Part shown: positions 1 through 8,464 of the stretch, piece after piece
Layout of the letters: every line of letters begins with the position of its first letter
Numbering within the stretch: position 1 is the first letter of the stretch
Source: Flavobacterium frigidarium DSM 17623
GTDB lineage: Bacteria > Bacteroidota > Bacteroidia > Flavobacteriales > Flavobacteriaceae
Assembly: GCF_000425505.1 (NCBI RefSeq)
Contig: NZ_AUDO01000007.1
Span: 124,001-188,000 of the forward strand
Reading direction: 5' to 3'
Length of the DNA stretch: 64,000 nucleotides
Notes under the pieces: generated by a model
Database searches by the model: none
Told to the model about the DNA's origin: nothing
What the model saw: only the letters and a program-made list of their open reading frames with translations
Position numbers and translations under genes: made by a program

Positions 1-1
1 G

Positions 2-121
2 AATCAAATTGCTAAAAAATTAAACTCGAATGCACAGTTTTTAATTGCAGATCAGCAAACTGTTCTACAAGAAATCGAACGAATCAATGCTCACATTGTA
101 GCAATCAACTCTAAATTATAG
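2..121 (+). CDS. MobC-like mobilisation protein, C-terminal end only
   Basis: An open frame enters from the left edge and stops with TAG at 119-121, giving 39 visible residues. It begins NQIAKKLNSN and ends in a helical tail, the pattern seen at the C-terminus of MobC-type relaxosome accessory proteins (INQIA-x-x-LN followed by a helix). MobC proteins help the relaxase open the transfer origin. The next gene starts 9 bases later and a relaxase follows, which supports the call. The start and most of the protein lie outside the window, so the assignment rests on one motif and on context. Confidence 0.6.
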   Translation, partial: NQIAKKLNSNAQFLIADQQTVLQEIERINAHIVAINSKL

Positions 122-130
122 CAACATATT

Positions 131-745
131 ATGGATCAAAATACGACCACCGCCATCTTTAATCTAATGCAAAATGTAGTAGATAAATTAGATGCACTAT
201 CTGAAAATTTAAAAGAAAAAGAAGACAGTGAACTGAAAGCCATGCTTACCGAAAATAGTAATGAAATAAAGATCAGCTTAAAAAAAGCGATTAGTAATCA
301 AACTAGTCTTGCGCAAATAATTCAAACATCAGAAGGCAAAATTATCGAATCATTTGAAAAAAATAAAACAATTCCATCAGTGAATAATTACACAGAATAT
401 AATTTGATCGGAAGTAAATCGCACTTTAAGCCATTGTCATTATTATTATTTGCATTTGCTTTAGTGGTAGTTTGGAGCTCGATAAAATACCTGCCATCCT
501 ACTTTAATGAGAGTAGTTTGCTATCAAAGGAAAAAGAAAATTACGAGCTTTTTTACAACTACGTGTATTTACAACAATTTAAAAAGTCAGAGATCATAAC
601 AGCAGATGTTTTTTTAAAAAAAATTAAAGATAAGGACACCCTGTTTCTAAAGGAATATAATGTCCTGTTGGAAACGTATCAAAAAGAAAGGAAAAAGCAA
701 CAACTAAAAGACGAATTAAAATCTCTTGAAAGCCATGATCGCTAA
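131..745 (+). CDS. Mobilisation-associated protein with one membrane segment
   Basis: This 204-residue protein has no family I can name with certainty. It has a charged, coiled-coil-like N-terminal half (about 1-100), a single hydrophobic segment at about 102-122, and a highly charged Lys/Glu-rich C-terminal tail. It sits between the mobC-like end (9 bases upstream) and the relaxase, whose ATG at 735 lies inside this gene, so the two are probably translationally coupled. Similar one-TM proteins occur between mobC and relaxase genes in Bacteroidota mobilisable elements. A role in anchoring the relaxosome at the membrane is inference only. Confidence 0.6.
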   Translation: MDQNTTTAIFNLMQNVVDKLDALSENLKEKEDSELKAMLTENSNEIKISLKKAISNQTSLAQIIQTSEGKIIESFEKNKTIPSVNNYTEYNLIGSKSHFKPLSLLLFAFALVVVWSSIKYLPSYFNESSLLSKEKENYELFYNYVYLQQFKKSEIITADVFLKKIKDKDTLFLKEYNVLLETYQKERKKQQLKDELKSLESHDR

Positions 746-1484
746 ACTTCAATCGATATCCTATTTTCAAAATGCACTTTCTTATTGTGAACGAGGTGGA
801 GAAATCCTAGCTAGTAACAATTGTCTAGGCAATAGTGCGGAAATAAGTTTGCAGATGGAAAAGAACAATCGCCTTAACGATAAATGTTTAAAAAACACCT
901 TTCACATTAAGATTCGGATTGCTCCAGAAGATAAAGGAAAATTGAAAACTAACGACTGGATAGATATTTCTAATGAATATGCAAAGAAAATTGGTTTTCA
1001 AAAAAACCCTTATGCCGTATATATACACGAAGAAGGTACTGAAAAAGAACATATCCATATTGTAGCATCACGTATTATGGAAAATAACCTTGCGGTGAAG
1101 GATAATTACACCCATTACAAGAATATGGACTTCTGCAGGGAGATTGAAAAGGGATACAATCTGCGAGAAGTGCAAAGAGTTTTAGAGACTGTAAAAAATA
1201 AAGAACTTTTTGTAAAACAAGACCATCGGTTACTGCCCTTAGAAGAAAAAATAAACACAGCAATTAAACAATCCGATTCTCTTACTGACTTTGTTTTTCA
1301 TTTAGAAAATATGGGAGTTAAAACAAAGTTAGGACGAGGGATTGGCTTCACTGATGAGGAGGGCGTTTACTTCAAAGGGTCTGATATCAACAGAAAATAT
1401 TCTTTAAAAGGAATTGAGGAGCTATTGTCCTACGAGCAACAAGAAAACGAGATATACAAACAAAATTCACGACTTAAAATGTAA
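735..1484 (+). CDS. Relaxase/mobilisation nuclease (MOBP-like)
   Basis: The protein nicks DNA at the transfer origin so the element can be mobilised. The preferred start is ATG 735, because from there it begins MIAKLQSISYFQNAL and soon reads GGEIL, the typical opening of PF03432-type relaxases. An in-frame TTG at 726 would add three residues. The metal-binding motif H-I-H is visible at residues 106-108 (K-E-H-I-H-I-V), followed by S-R. The visible product is about 249 residues, short for Bacteroidota relaxases, which often carry a long C-terminal extension. It overlaps the preceding gene by 11 bases and ends 3 bases before parA. The nicking site is not identified in the window. Confidence 0.82.
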   Translation: MIAKLQSISYFQNALSYCERGGEILASNNCLGNSAEISLQMEKNNRLNDKCLKNTFHIKIRIAPEDKGKLKTNDWIDISNEYAKKIGFQKNPYAVYIHEEGTEKEHIHIVASRIMENNLAVKDNYTHYKNMDFCREIEKGYNLREVQRVLETVKNKELFVKQDHRLLPLEEKINTAIKQSDSLTDFVFHLENMGVKTKLGRGIGFTDEEGVYFKGSDINRKYSLKGIEELLSYEQQENEIYKQNSRLKM

Positions 1485-1487
1485 ACC

Positions 1488-2078
1488 ATGCCGAAGATAA
1501 TATTAGTTACCCATCAAAAAGGCGGAGTTGGTAAAAGTACCCTCACCTTCAACCTAGCTCAAAATATTTCCAATGGATCGAAAGTAGCCGTTTTGGATTT
1601 TGATTTGCAAGGTAGTTTGAGCCAGTTAAAAGAATTGGTTAGTGATTTTGAAATTATTCCATATGTTGGAGAAATAGAGAAAATCTCCGAGTTAGAATAT
1701 GATTTCATTTTCATTGACACTCCTCCTTATTTATCCAACCAACTTCCCAAACTGATTGCTATCGCAGATTTAATTATTGTCCCTACCAAAGCAGGAATTC
1801 TTGATTTACTGGCAATAAAGAATACGCTTGAAATGATTGAAACAGCTAAAAGAACGGCCGACACATTAATTGTTTTTAATATGATCAAAGCCAACACGAC
1901 CTTAACGCTAGATATTTTAATCGGATTAGAAGAATACAAGGTAAAAATTGCCAATACGCACATTAGTGATTTGGTTTCGTTTACACGATCTGTATTGCTA
2001 AAAGGTGTTACAAATGATAAAAATGCACAAAGACAAATAGATCATCTTACCAAAGAAATTTTATTGAAATTAATATAA
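1488..2078 (+). CDS. parA: ParA-family partition ATPase
   Basis: This 196-residue protein is a MinD/ParA-type ATPase. The deviant Walker A motif KGGVGKST is at residues 11-18, the A' region reads VLDFDLQG, and the Walker B region reads FIFIDTPP. Small ParA proteins of this length act with a small DNA-binding partner to segregate plasmids or to stabilise integrative elements while excised. The gene starts 3 bases after the relaxase and is followed 50 bases later by a 74-residue ribbon-helix-helix-like protein, the usual partner position. It lacks the N-terminal DNA-binding domain of long ParA proteins, so it is of the Ib-like short type. Confidence 0.88.
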   Translation: MPKIILVTHQKGGVGKSTLTFNLAQNISNGSKVAVLDFDLQGSLSQLKELVSDFEIIPYVGEIEKISELEYDFIFIDTPPYLSNQLPKLIAIADLIIVPTKAGILDLLAIKNTLEMIETAKRTADTLIVFNMIKANTTLTLDILIGLEEYKVKIANTHISDLVSFTRSVLLKGVTNDKNAQRQIDHLTKEILLKLI

Positions 2079-2081
2079 ATC

Positions 2082-2125
2082 TAGAATTATACAGTTCTAT
2101 AAATCTATAAAAATACAAATCTATC
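2082..2125. promoter_or_regulatory. AT-rich operator-like repeats before the RHH gene
   Basis: The gap between parA and the 74-residue protein holds a small dyad, tagaa at 2082-2086 and ttcta at 2095-2099, followed by repeats of the word aaatcta (2101-2107 and 2117-2123). The words tagaattata and tctataaat recur in the inverted repeat at 3395-3445. This is the usual position for a site bound by a small partition protein that regulates its own gene. The function is inferred from position and repetition. Confidence 0.4.
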
Positions 2126-2128
2126 ATT

Positions 2129-2353
2129 ATGGAAAAACAAATCATCAATGACCTAATTAGTAAAGCTAAATCTAGTAATCAGCAAAAAGCAGTTCAAAAA
2201 ATAGTTCCTATTATTATTAAAGAAATTGAAGAAGTGCAGTTTTCCTTTTACATTGAAAAAGGACTATTTAAAAAATTGAAATTAAAAGCACTACAAGAAG
2301 ACACTAGTATGAAGCAACTTGTAAATGATGCAATCAAGGATTCGTTTAAATAA
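2129..2353 (+). CDS. Small ribbon-helix-helix-like DNA-binding protein, probable ParA partner
   Basis: This is a 74-residue basic protein. The C-terminal 40 residues read as a strand (VQFSFYIE) and then two helices with a conserved-looking Lys-rich first helix and S-M-K-Q-L-V-N-D-A-I in the second, the pattern of ribbon-helix-helix proteins such as ParG and Arc. The position directly after a short ParA and the repeats just upstream fit a centromere-binding, autoregulatory partner. The identity is a structural guess from sequence pattern rather than recognition of a named family. Confidence 0.6.
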   Translation: MEKQIINDLISKAKSSNQQKAVQKIVPIIIKEIEEVQFSFYIEKGLFKKLKLKALQEDTSMKQLVNDAIKDSFK

Positions 2354-2383
2354 CTTAAAATCACTAAATATTAAAATTAGATT

Positions 2384-3370
2384 ATGGAAACTACAAATAA
2401 TAAAATAGCCAACTTGAAGGTTGAAATTTCAGAAAACTGTACAGAAAAGCAAGTAGAAATCATTAGTTTGTATTGGGAAATAGAGGAGATGAAATTTGTA
2501 AATATGCCCAAACAAATCATAGAAAAATTTGAACTTTCTCAAAGTGAATTGAGTAAACTTATTGCATCCCACAGTACCCTTTTTTTATTTATTCACTGTG
2601 AAAACTGCAACTCTTATGAAAAGCAGCAAGCAAAGAGTAAGACACAGTTTCTAGAACTAATTAAAAAAACAAGTACAAGATCTCGATTATTATTTAAATG
2701 CAATCATTGCACACAACAAGAAATCAAGAAATTAAATTTAGAAAAAGCCAAAAAGCAGGATGAATTAATTCAGAAATTTGAAAATGCTATTACTGATAAG
2801 AATTGGAGAAACTTATCCAAATTTGAAAAAGGGATCTTAGTTAATTGCCTAACTATGAATTTTAAGAAGCTCACAAACCATTATGGTAATCAACTTGGAC
2901 AATCACAGTTTATCAGGTTTATTAAAGCATTGGAAAACATAGCAAACCAAAACCTTTTATTACTTGAAAGAGATAGGAGAACAAACTATATTGTGGGGTT
3001 TCAAAAGTTAGAAAGATTATCTGATTTCAGTGAAGATATTTTTGTACAAGAAGAGGTTAGCGAAAGTTCCGTTGAAGTTGACTCAGAAACAAATGAATTA
3101 AAATTCAAGTTAGTGATTAATAAAAATCAGTATCACCCAGATAGCCCAACCCATGCAGGAACCTTTACTCTCAAAGAACGAATCATGTTAGAACCAGATG
3201 TAGAATATATTTATGGTTTTTGGCCAAGAGCAAATGAAAATTTGTATGTAACCATGACACCACTTGAAAATCTAGAAAAATTACCTATTCAAAAAAGAAT
3301 ATCAGATCAGCCTATTTCATTACAGAAGGGAATCCAAGATTTTTTGAAAAACTTGGGTCAAAACCTATAG
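2384..3370 (+). CDS. Unknown protein with HTH-like segment and four-cysteine zinc ribbon
   Basis: I do not recognise a named family for this 328-residue protein. Near the N-terminus (about 40-62) there is an HTH-like stretch (PKQIIEKFELSQSELSKLI). Cysteines at 72, 75, 106 and 109 form two C-x-x-C pairs, a likely zinc ribbon. The middle is helical and basic, and the C-terminal 90 residues look beta-rich. It follows the partition genes by 30 bases in the same direction, so it may act in replication, partition or regulation of the element. A strong inverted repeat lies 25 bases after its stop. Confidence 0.5.
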   Translation: METTNNKIANLKVEISENCTEKQVEIISLYWEIEEMKFVNMPKQIIEKFELSQSELSKLIASHSTLFLFIHCENCNSYEKQQAKSKTQFLELIKKTSTRSRLLFKCNHCTQQEIKKLNLEKAKKQDELIQKFENAITDKNWRNLSKFEKGILVNCLTMNFKKLTNHYGNQLGQSQFIRFIKALENIANQNLLLLERDRRTNYIVGFQKLERLSDFSEDIFVQEEVSESSVEVDSETNELKFKLVINKNQYHPDSPTHAGTFTLKERIMLEPDVEYIYGFWPRANENLYVTMTPLENLEKLPIQKRISDQPISLQKGIQDFLKNLGQNL

Positions 3371-3394
3371 TTTTTAAACGCTGTAAATACTTAA

Positions 3395-3445
3395 CTCTAT
3401 AAATATAGATGTGTAGAAATCTATATTTATAGAATTATAGTTATA
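3395..3445. repeat. Perfect 15-bp inverted repeat after the partition module
   Basis: The left arm at 3395-3409 (tctataaatatagat) and the right arm at 3418-3432 are exact reverse complements, separated by 8 bases. The right arm runs into agaattatagttatatag, which shares words with the region before the small DNA-binding gene at 2082-2125. It does not resemble a terminator: the stem is nearly pure A/T and no T-tract follows. A partition site, operator or origin element is more likely, but that is inference. Confidence 0.5.
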
Positions 3446-3571
3446 TAGCATCACCAAAAGTGGGTATATTATGATATAATTTAGAGCATAAACGGTTTAC
3501 CGTAATCCAAAAATTTATTTTTTCAATACCTTAGCAAGGAATATAACCGTACAGAAAAAGTATCCTAAATA

Positions 3572-5155
3572 ATGGCAAAACAAGCTACGATAAGAACAGC
3601 AAAACCGAAGAAAGAAAAAAGCATTGAAGAAACCCTTTGGGACTCTGCAAATAAACTAAGAGGAACCGTAGAATCATCTGAATATAAACACGTTGTTTTA
3701 GGTTTGATTTTCCTAAAATTTGCTAGTGATAAGTTTGAAGAAAGAAGACAAGAATTGATTGCAGATAACAAACAAGCCTTTATCGAAATGAAGGAGTTTT
3801 ACAATCAATCCAACATTTTTTATTTACCCGAAGAATCACGTTGGTCGTTTATTATTGCCAATTCCAAACAAAACGATATTGCCTTAAAAATAGATACCGC
3901 TTTACATACCGTAGAGAAAAACAATCCTGCGCTTAAAGGGGCGCTGCCTGATAATTATTTCTCCCGCTTGAATATGGATGTGAGTAAGTTGGCAGCCCTA
4001 TTAGACACCATCAATAATATTGATACAATAAAAGACAAACAACAAGACATTGTAGGTCGTGTTTATGAATATTTTCTGAGCAAGTTTGCCTTGGCCGAAG
4101 GAAAAGGAAAAGGTGAATTTTATACCCCAAAAAGTATTGTAAACCTGATTGCCGAAATGATCGAACCTTACAAAGGCGTGATCTATGATCCTGCTTGTGG
4201 GTCTGGTGGTATGTTTGTACAATCGATCAAGTTTATAGAAAACCACCACGGAAACAAAAAAGAAATTTCCATTTACGGACAAGAATACACGGCTACGACC
4301 TATAAACTAGCCAAAATGAACCTTGCCATTCGTGGTATTGCTGCTAATTTGGGAGATGTTCCTGCTGATACTTTTAGGCGTGACCAGCATCCCGATTTGA
4401 AAGCTGATTATATTATGGCAAACCCACCTTTTAACCAAAAAGATTGGCGTGCCAGTGATGAATTAGTAGATGACCCACGTTGGAAAGGCTATGATGTACC
4501 TCCAACGAGCAATGCCAATTACGGTTGGATTTTGAATATGGTTGCCAAACTCTCTGACAATGGCGTAGCAGGTTTTATCTTGGCCAATGGCGCACTCTCG
4601 GGCGGTGGCGAAGAATATAAAATTCGTAGAAAACTAATAGAAAATGACATTGTAGAAGCTGTTGTGATTTTACCACAAAATATGTTTTATACCACAAATA
4701 TTAGTGTAACACTTTGGATTTTGAACAAAAACAAAAAAGCCCGAACGGTACAATTGCCTGATGCAACAAGAAATTACCGTAATAGAGAAAATGAAATTTT
4801 GTTTTTGGACTTACGTGAAAAAGGAATTCCGTTTGAAAAGAAATTTACCCAATTTTCAGAAGAGAATATTATTGAAATCACTGAAGCGTATCATAATTGG
4901 CAAACTGATTTGTCTGTTTATGAAAATGTTCCTGAATTTAGTTTTAGTGCAACTTTAGCTGATTTGATTACCAAGGATTTTTCATTAGTACCTAGCAAAT
5001 ACATCTCATTTGTAAACCGTGATGAGAATATTGATTTTGATGATAAAATGAGAGACTTACAAAGTGAGTTCTCCCACTTATTAAAAGCCGAAGCACAGTC
5101 TAAAACTGATTTATTAACCGTATTTGAAGAATTAGGTTATGGGATCAAATTATAA
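3572..5155 (+). CDS. hsdM: Type I restriction-modification DNA methyltransferase subunit
   Basis: This 527-residue protein is the N6-adenine methyltransferase subunit of a type I restriction system. The N-terminal helical domain is followed by the S-adenosylmethionine motif DPACGSGG at 206-213 and the catalytic N-P-P-F at 284-287. The segment GEFYTP before motif I is typical of HsdM. The last 17 bases overlap the start of hsdS, so the two subunits are translationally coupled. The upstream 200 bases hold the inverted repeat and AT-rich sequence. Only imperfect -7 boxes are visible there, for example tacctta near 3530. Confidence 0.96.
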   Translation: MAKQATIRTAKPKKEKSIEETLWDSANKLRGTVESSEYKHVVLGLIFLKFASDKFEERRQELIADNKQAFIEMKEFYNQSNIFYLPEESRWSFIIANSKQNDIALKIDTALHTVEKNNPALKGALPDNYFSRLNMDVSKLAALLDTINNIDTIKDKQQDIVGRVYEYFLSKFALAEGKGKGEFYTPKSIVNLIAEMIEPYKGVIYDPACGSGGMFVQSIKFIENHHGNKKEISIYGQEYTATTYKLAKMNLAIRGIAANLGDVPADTFRRDQHPDLKADYIMANPPFNQKDWRASDELVDDPRWKGYDVPPTSNANYGWILNMVAKLSDNGVAGFILANGALSGGGEEYKIRRKLIENDIVEAVVILPQNMFYTTNISVTLWILNKNKKARTVQLPDATRNYRNRENEILFLDLREKGIPFEKKFTQFSEENIIEITEAYHNWQTDLSVYENVPEFSFSATLADLITKDFSLVPSKYISFVNRDENIDFDDKMRDLQSEFSHLLKAEAQSKTDLLTVFEELGYGIKL

Positions 5156-6419
5156 GCCTATTGGCGATTATATCCAATTAGCAGATGAACGCAACAAAGG
5201 ATTAAAAGTAACTTCATTGTTAGGACTTAGTATTTCTAAACAGTTCATAAAATCAGTTGCGAATATTATTGGAACTGATATGGAGAATTACAAAATTATC
5301 CGTAAAAATCAATTTGCTTGTAGTACGATGCAAGTTCGCCGTGATAAAAAAATGCCTATTGCTTTATATTCAGAAGATACACCGTCTATTATTTCACAAG
5401 CTTATCCCATTTTTGAAATCAAAAATGCAAAAGAACTATTACCCGAATATTTAATGATGTGGTTTACTCGTTCTGAATTTGACCGTGAAGCCTGTTTTCA
5501 TGCCGTTGGTGGCGTTCGTGGTAGTTTAGAATGGGAAGATTTTTGTGGTATGAAACTCCCAATCCCTTCACTCGAAAAACAACAAGAAATTGTTAGAGAA
5601 TACAACATCATTCAAAATCGTATTGTTTTAAATAACCAACTCATTACAAAACTCGAAGAAACGGCTCAGGCTATTTATAAACAATGGTTTGTGGATTTTG
5701 AGTTTTCTGATAAAAATGGAAAGCCTTATAAAAGTAATGGTGGAGAAATGGTTTTTTGTGAGGAGTTGGAGAAGAAGATTCCTAAGGGGTGGGAGATTCT
5801 TGATTTAGAAACGATATTAGAAAAAATAATTTCAAAACGAGGAAAGAGCAAATCTACAATGAATTTAAATTCACGAAATGATGAATTTAAAATACCTGTT
5901 ATTTCTGCAATGAATGTTTCGAAAAACAAATTAATTAAACTGGATACTGCACCTCATATTGATGAAAGTGAATTTATTGAATGGATGTCTGATTCAAAAT
6001 TGTTAAAAGATGACTTCCTCTTGACTTCAGAAGCACCGTTGGGAGAACTTTATTATGTGGCTAATGAAAATAGATTTGCTTTGAGTCAAAGACTATATGC
6101 TTTGAGAACAAATAAAGAGATAGTTTCTGGATGGTACTTGTATCTTAATTTTAATACTGTAGAAACTCAAAAAGAACTTGAAAACCGATCTTCTGGAACA
6201 ACTGTTTCTGGCATTAAACTTTCAGAATTAAAAAAAATAAAAATTTTAATACCATCGCCAAATATCAGTAATAATTTTATAAATCAAACAATTCAAATTC
6301 CAAAATTGATTGAATATAAATGTATCGAAAATCAAAAAATTGAAGAATTGAAAGGGTTGTTATTAGCGAAAATGACCAAGGTTGAGAGTGAACTGGAAAC
6401 TGTAAATAACTATAAATAA
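5139..6419 (+). CDS. hsdS: Type I restriction-modification specificity subunit
   Basis: This 426-residue protein recognises the target sequence. It has two target-recognition halves. The first, at about 1-150, ends with the HsdS-type phrase MKLPIPSLEKQQEIV. A conserved helical spacer with QAIYKQWFVDFEF lies near 180-195. The second half ends with IKILIPSP and a closing helix. ATG 5139 lies inside the hsdM frame. Its TAA shares one base with the ATG of the next gene, thsA, an unusually tight junction that places Thoeris in the same transcript. Only one hsdS copy is present, with no inverted second copy for phase variation. Confidence 0.95.
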   Translation: MGSNYKPIGDYIQLADERNKGLKVTSLLGLSISKQFIKSVANIIGTDMENYKIIRKNQFACSTMQVRRDKKMPIALYSEDTPSIISQAYPIFEIKNAKELLPEYLMMWFTRSEFDREACFHAVGGVRGSLEWEDFCGMKLPIPSLEKQQEIVREYNIIQNRIVLNNQLITKLEETAQAIYKQWFVDFEFSDKNGKPYKSNGGEMVFCEELEKKIPKGWEILDLETILEKIISKRGKSKSTMNLNSRNDEFKIPVISAMNVSKNKLIKLDTAPHIDESEFIEWMSDSKLLKDDFLLTSEAPLGELYYVANENRFALSQRLYALRTNKEIVSGWYLYLNFNTVETQKELENRSSGTTVSGIKLSELKKIKILIPSPNISNNFINQTIQIPKLIEYKCIENQKIEELKGLLLAKMTKVESELETVNNYK

Positions 6420-7852
6420 TGGATATAAATACAACTGAAATTAATGGTTTCATCAATGATTATGTTGATAAACTTAGACAAGGAAATGCCACAATATTTG
6501 CTGGTGCGGGATTATCAAAAGATGCGGGATTTGTAGATTGGAAGGGTCTTTTGCATGATTTGGCGAAAGAAATTGGTTTGAGAATTGAAGATGAAAATGA
6601 TTTAATTTCAGTTGCTCAATTCCATAAAAATTACAAACAAAACCGAAACAAAATTGATGAAAAGATAGTCAATGAATTTACGGATAAAGATATAGAGACA
6701 GAAAATCATCATATCATTGCAAGATTGCCTTTTAATACAATTTGGACAACTAATTATGATGACCTTATAGAAGATACCCATTATAAATATCAGAAAAAAG
6801 TAGATGTAAAAAGTGATGTAGATAGTTTATTTATAAATCGGGATAATCGTTCGTGTATTTTATACAAGATGCATGGTGATAAAGACCATCCAAACAAAGC
6901 AGTTTTATTAAAAGAGGATTATGAAAGATATTATTATACACACGAACCTTTCGTTGCACTCTTAAATTCAGCTTTAATTACTAAATCCTTTTTATTTGTT
7001 GGTTTTAGTTTTACTGATCCAAATATAAATTATGTTTTTGGTAGACTAACACATCGATATAGCGATAAGAGTAAAGATCATTACTGCATTATGAAAAGGT
7101 GCTCTATAAAAGATTATGACAATGATCAGAAAAAATTTGAATATGAGACAATCAAACAGCAACTGTTTATTGAAGAGTTAAAAAGGTATAGAGTAAAAAC
7201 TATCCTTATTGAAAACTATCCTGATTTGACCCAAATTTTAAAGGAAATTGAAAAAAGATATAATTCACATTCAGTTTTTATTTCTGGAAGCGCTGTTGAA
7301 TACGGAGATTTCACAGCTTTAGAAGCTCAACAATTTATTCATTTATTATCAAAAAAACTTGTTGAAAAGAAATTAAATGTTATTAATGGTTTTGGTTTAG
7401 GGGTTGGAAGTGCAGTTATTAATGGAGCTCTAGATGCAATCTATTCGAATCCACTTAAATATTCAGAGGAACAACTTATTCTAAAGCCTTTTCCCCAATT
7501 TAAAACTGGTGAAAAAGAACTTGGTGAACTTTGGGAAGATTATCGCCAAAAAATGATTTCGCGAGCTGGTATAATTCTGTTTGTTTTTGGTAATAAAGAT
7601 GAAGGTAAAGGAATGGGTACTGAAAATGCTGGAGGTGTTAAAAGAGAGTTTTTGATTGCTTTAGAAAAAGGATTAATTCCTATTCCAATTCATTATACTG
7701 GCTATATGAGTAAAGTATTATTTGAAGAACTTGAAGGACATAGTTTAGATAAACAATTAATTGAAGATATATCTAAACTGCAATTAGACAAAGATGATTT
7801 AGGAAAATCCGTCAATCAAATTTTAAAGATTATCGATAAAATAATACAGTAG
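6419..7852 (+). CDS. thsA: Thoeris effector ThsA: SIR2 NADase fused to SLOG (STALD) sensor
   Basis: ThsA hydrolyses NAD+ to abort phage infection when its SLOG domain binds the cyclic ADP-ribose isomer made by a TIR partner. The protein is 477 residues, close to the family's usual 476. The SIR2 half has GAGLS at 29-33, TTNYDD with Asn112 and KMHGD with His152; these fall at the same numbers as the catalytic Asn and His reported for the Bacillus cereus enzyme. The C-terminal half, from about 284, has the SLOG pattern: ISGSA, then GFGLGVGSAV, then a Glu at 410 after ENAGGVKR. Arg376 in DYRQKM may be a ligand contact (inference). Three TIR genes follow immediately, which confirms type I Thoeris. 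Confidence 0.92.
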   Translation: MDINTTEINGFINDYVDKLRQGNATIFAGAGLSKDAGFVDWKGLLHDLAKEIGLRIEDENDLISVAQFHKNYKQNRNKIDEKIVNEFTDKDIETENHHIIARLPFNTIWTTNYDDLIEDTHYKYQKKVDVKSDVDSLFINRDNRSCILYKMHGDKDHPNKAVLLKEDYERYYYTHEPFVALLNSALITKSFLFVGFSFTDPNINYVFGRLTHRYSDKSKDHYCIMKRCSIKDYDNDQKKFEYETIKQQLFIEELKRYRVKTILIENYPDLTQILKEIEKRYNSHSVFISGSAVEYGDFTALEAQQFIHLLSKKLVEKKLNVINGFGLGVGSAVINGALDAIYSNPLKYSEEQLILKPFPQFKTGEKELGELWEDYRQKMISRAGIILFVFGNKDEGKGMGTENAGGVKREFLIALEKGLIPIPIHYTGYMSKVLFEELEGHSLDKQLIEDISKLQLDKDDLGKSVNQILKIIDKIIQ

Positions 7853-7854
7853 TT

Positions 7855-8463
7855 ATGGCAAAAAAAACTTTTATATCATATAAATATGATGAAGCACAAA
7901 AATTAAGAAACAAAATTCTTGAAAAATTAGGTGAGGATGCTAAATATTATCAAGGAGAAACCTCAGCTAGTCCAGACTTATCTGACACTTCTACTGAAAA
8001 AATCAAAGAGTATCTAAAAGATATGATTTTTAGTACTTCTGTAACAATTGTTATTATTTCTCCTAGTATGAATTCCAGTAAATGGATAGATTGGGAAATA
8101 GAATATGCATTACATGAATACAAAAGAGGTGATATTACGTCTAGATCAAATGGTATTGTTGGTGTAATTATGAATATAAATGGTTCCCCAGATTGGTTGA
8201 AAGTTCATGGATTTAATATTCACGGTTCATCTATAGTAAAATATAGAACTGAATACTTGTATCCCATATTATATAGGAATAGGTATAATTCAAATCCTGA
8301 AATAAAGCATTGTACCGAATGTGACACATATGATTTTATGAATGGGTCATATATAACACTTGTTGATGAAGATAACTTCTTAGCAACTCCAAATTATTAT
8401 ATTGACAATGCATTTGATAAAAGTAAACAGCTTTCAAATTATAAATTAATGAAAGAAAGATAA
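7855..8463 (+). CDS. thsB: Thoeris TIR protein ThsB, first copy
   Basis: This 202-residue protein opens with MAKKTFISYKYDEA and matches the ThsB TIR-like family (DUF1863-type) in length and pattern. The helix motif SSKWIDWEIEYAL holds the W-x-x-W-E signature (Trp77, Trp80, Glu81). The Glu is the expected catalytic residue of TIR enzymes that turn NAD+ into a signalling nucleotide. The gene starts 2 bases after thsA and ends 1 base before the next TIR gene, so the set is one operon. Each ThsB is thought to sense infection and signal to ThsA; what this one senses cannot be read from the sequence. Confidence 0.88.
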   Translation: MAKKTFISYKYDEAQKLRNKILEKLGEDAKYYQGETSASPDLSDTSTEKIKEYLKDMIFSTSVTIVIISPSMNSSKWIDWEIEYALHEYKRGDITSRSNGIVGVIMNINGSPDWLKVHGFNIHGSSIVKYRTEYLYPILYRNRYNSNPEIKHCTECDTYDFMNGSYITLVDEDNFLATPNYYIDNAFDKSKQLSNYKLMKER

Positions 8464-8464
8464 T

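Noticed and set aside
3395..3432. Inverted repeat as a terminator for the upstream gene
   Set aside because: The stem is almost pure A/T and no T-tract follows on either strand, so it would fold too weakly for a typical terminator.
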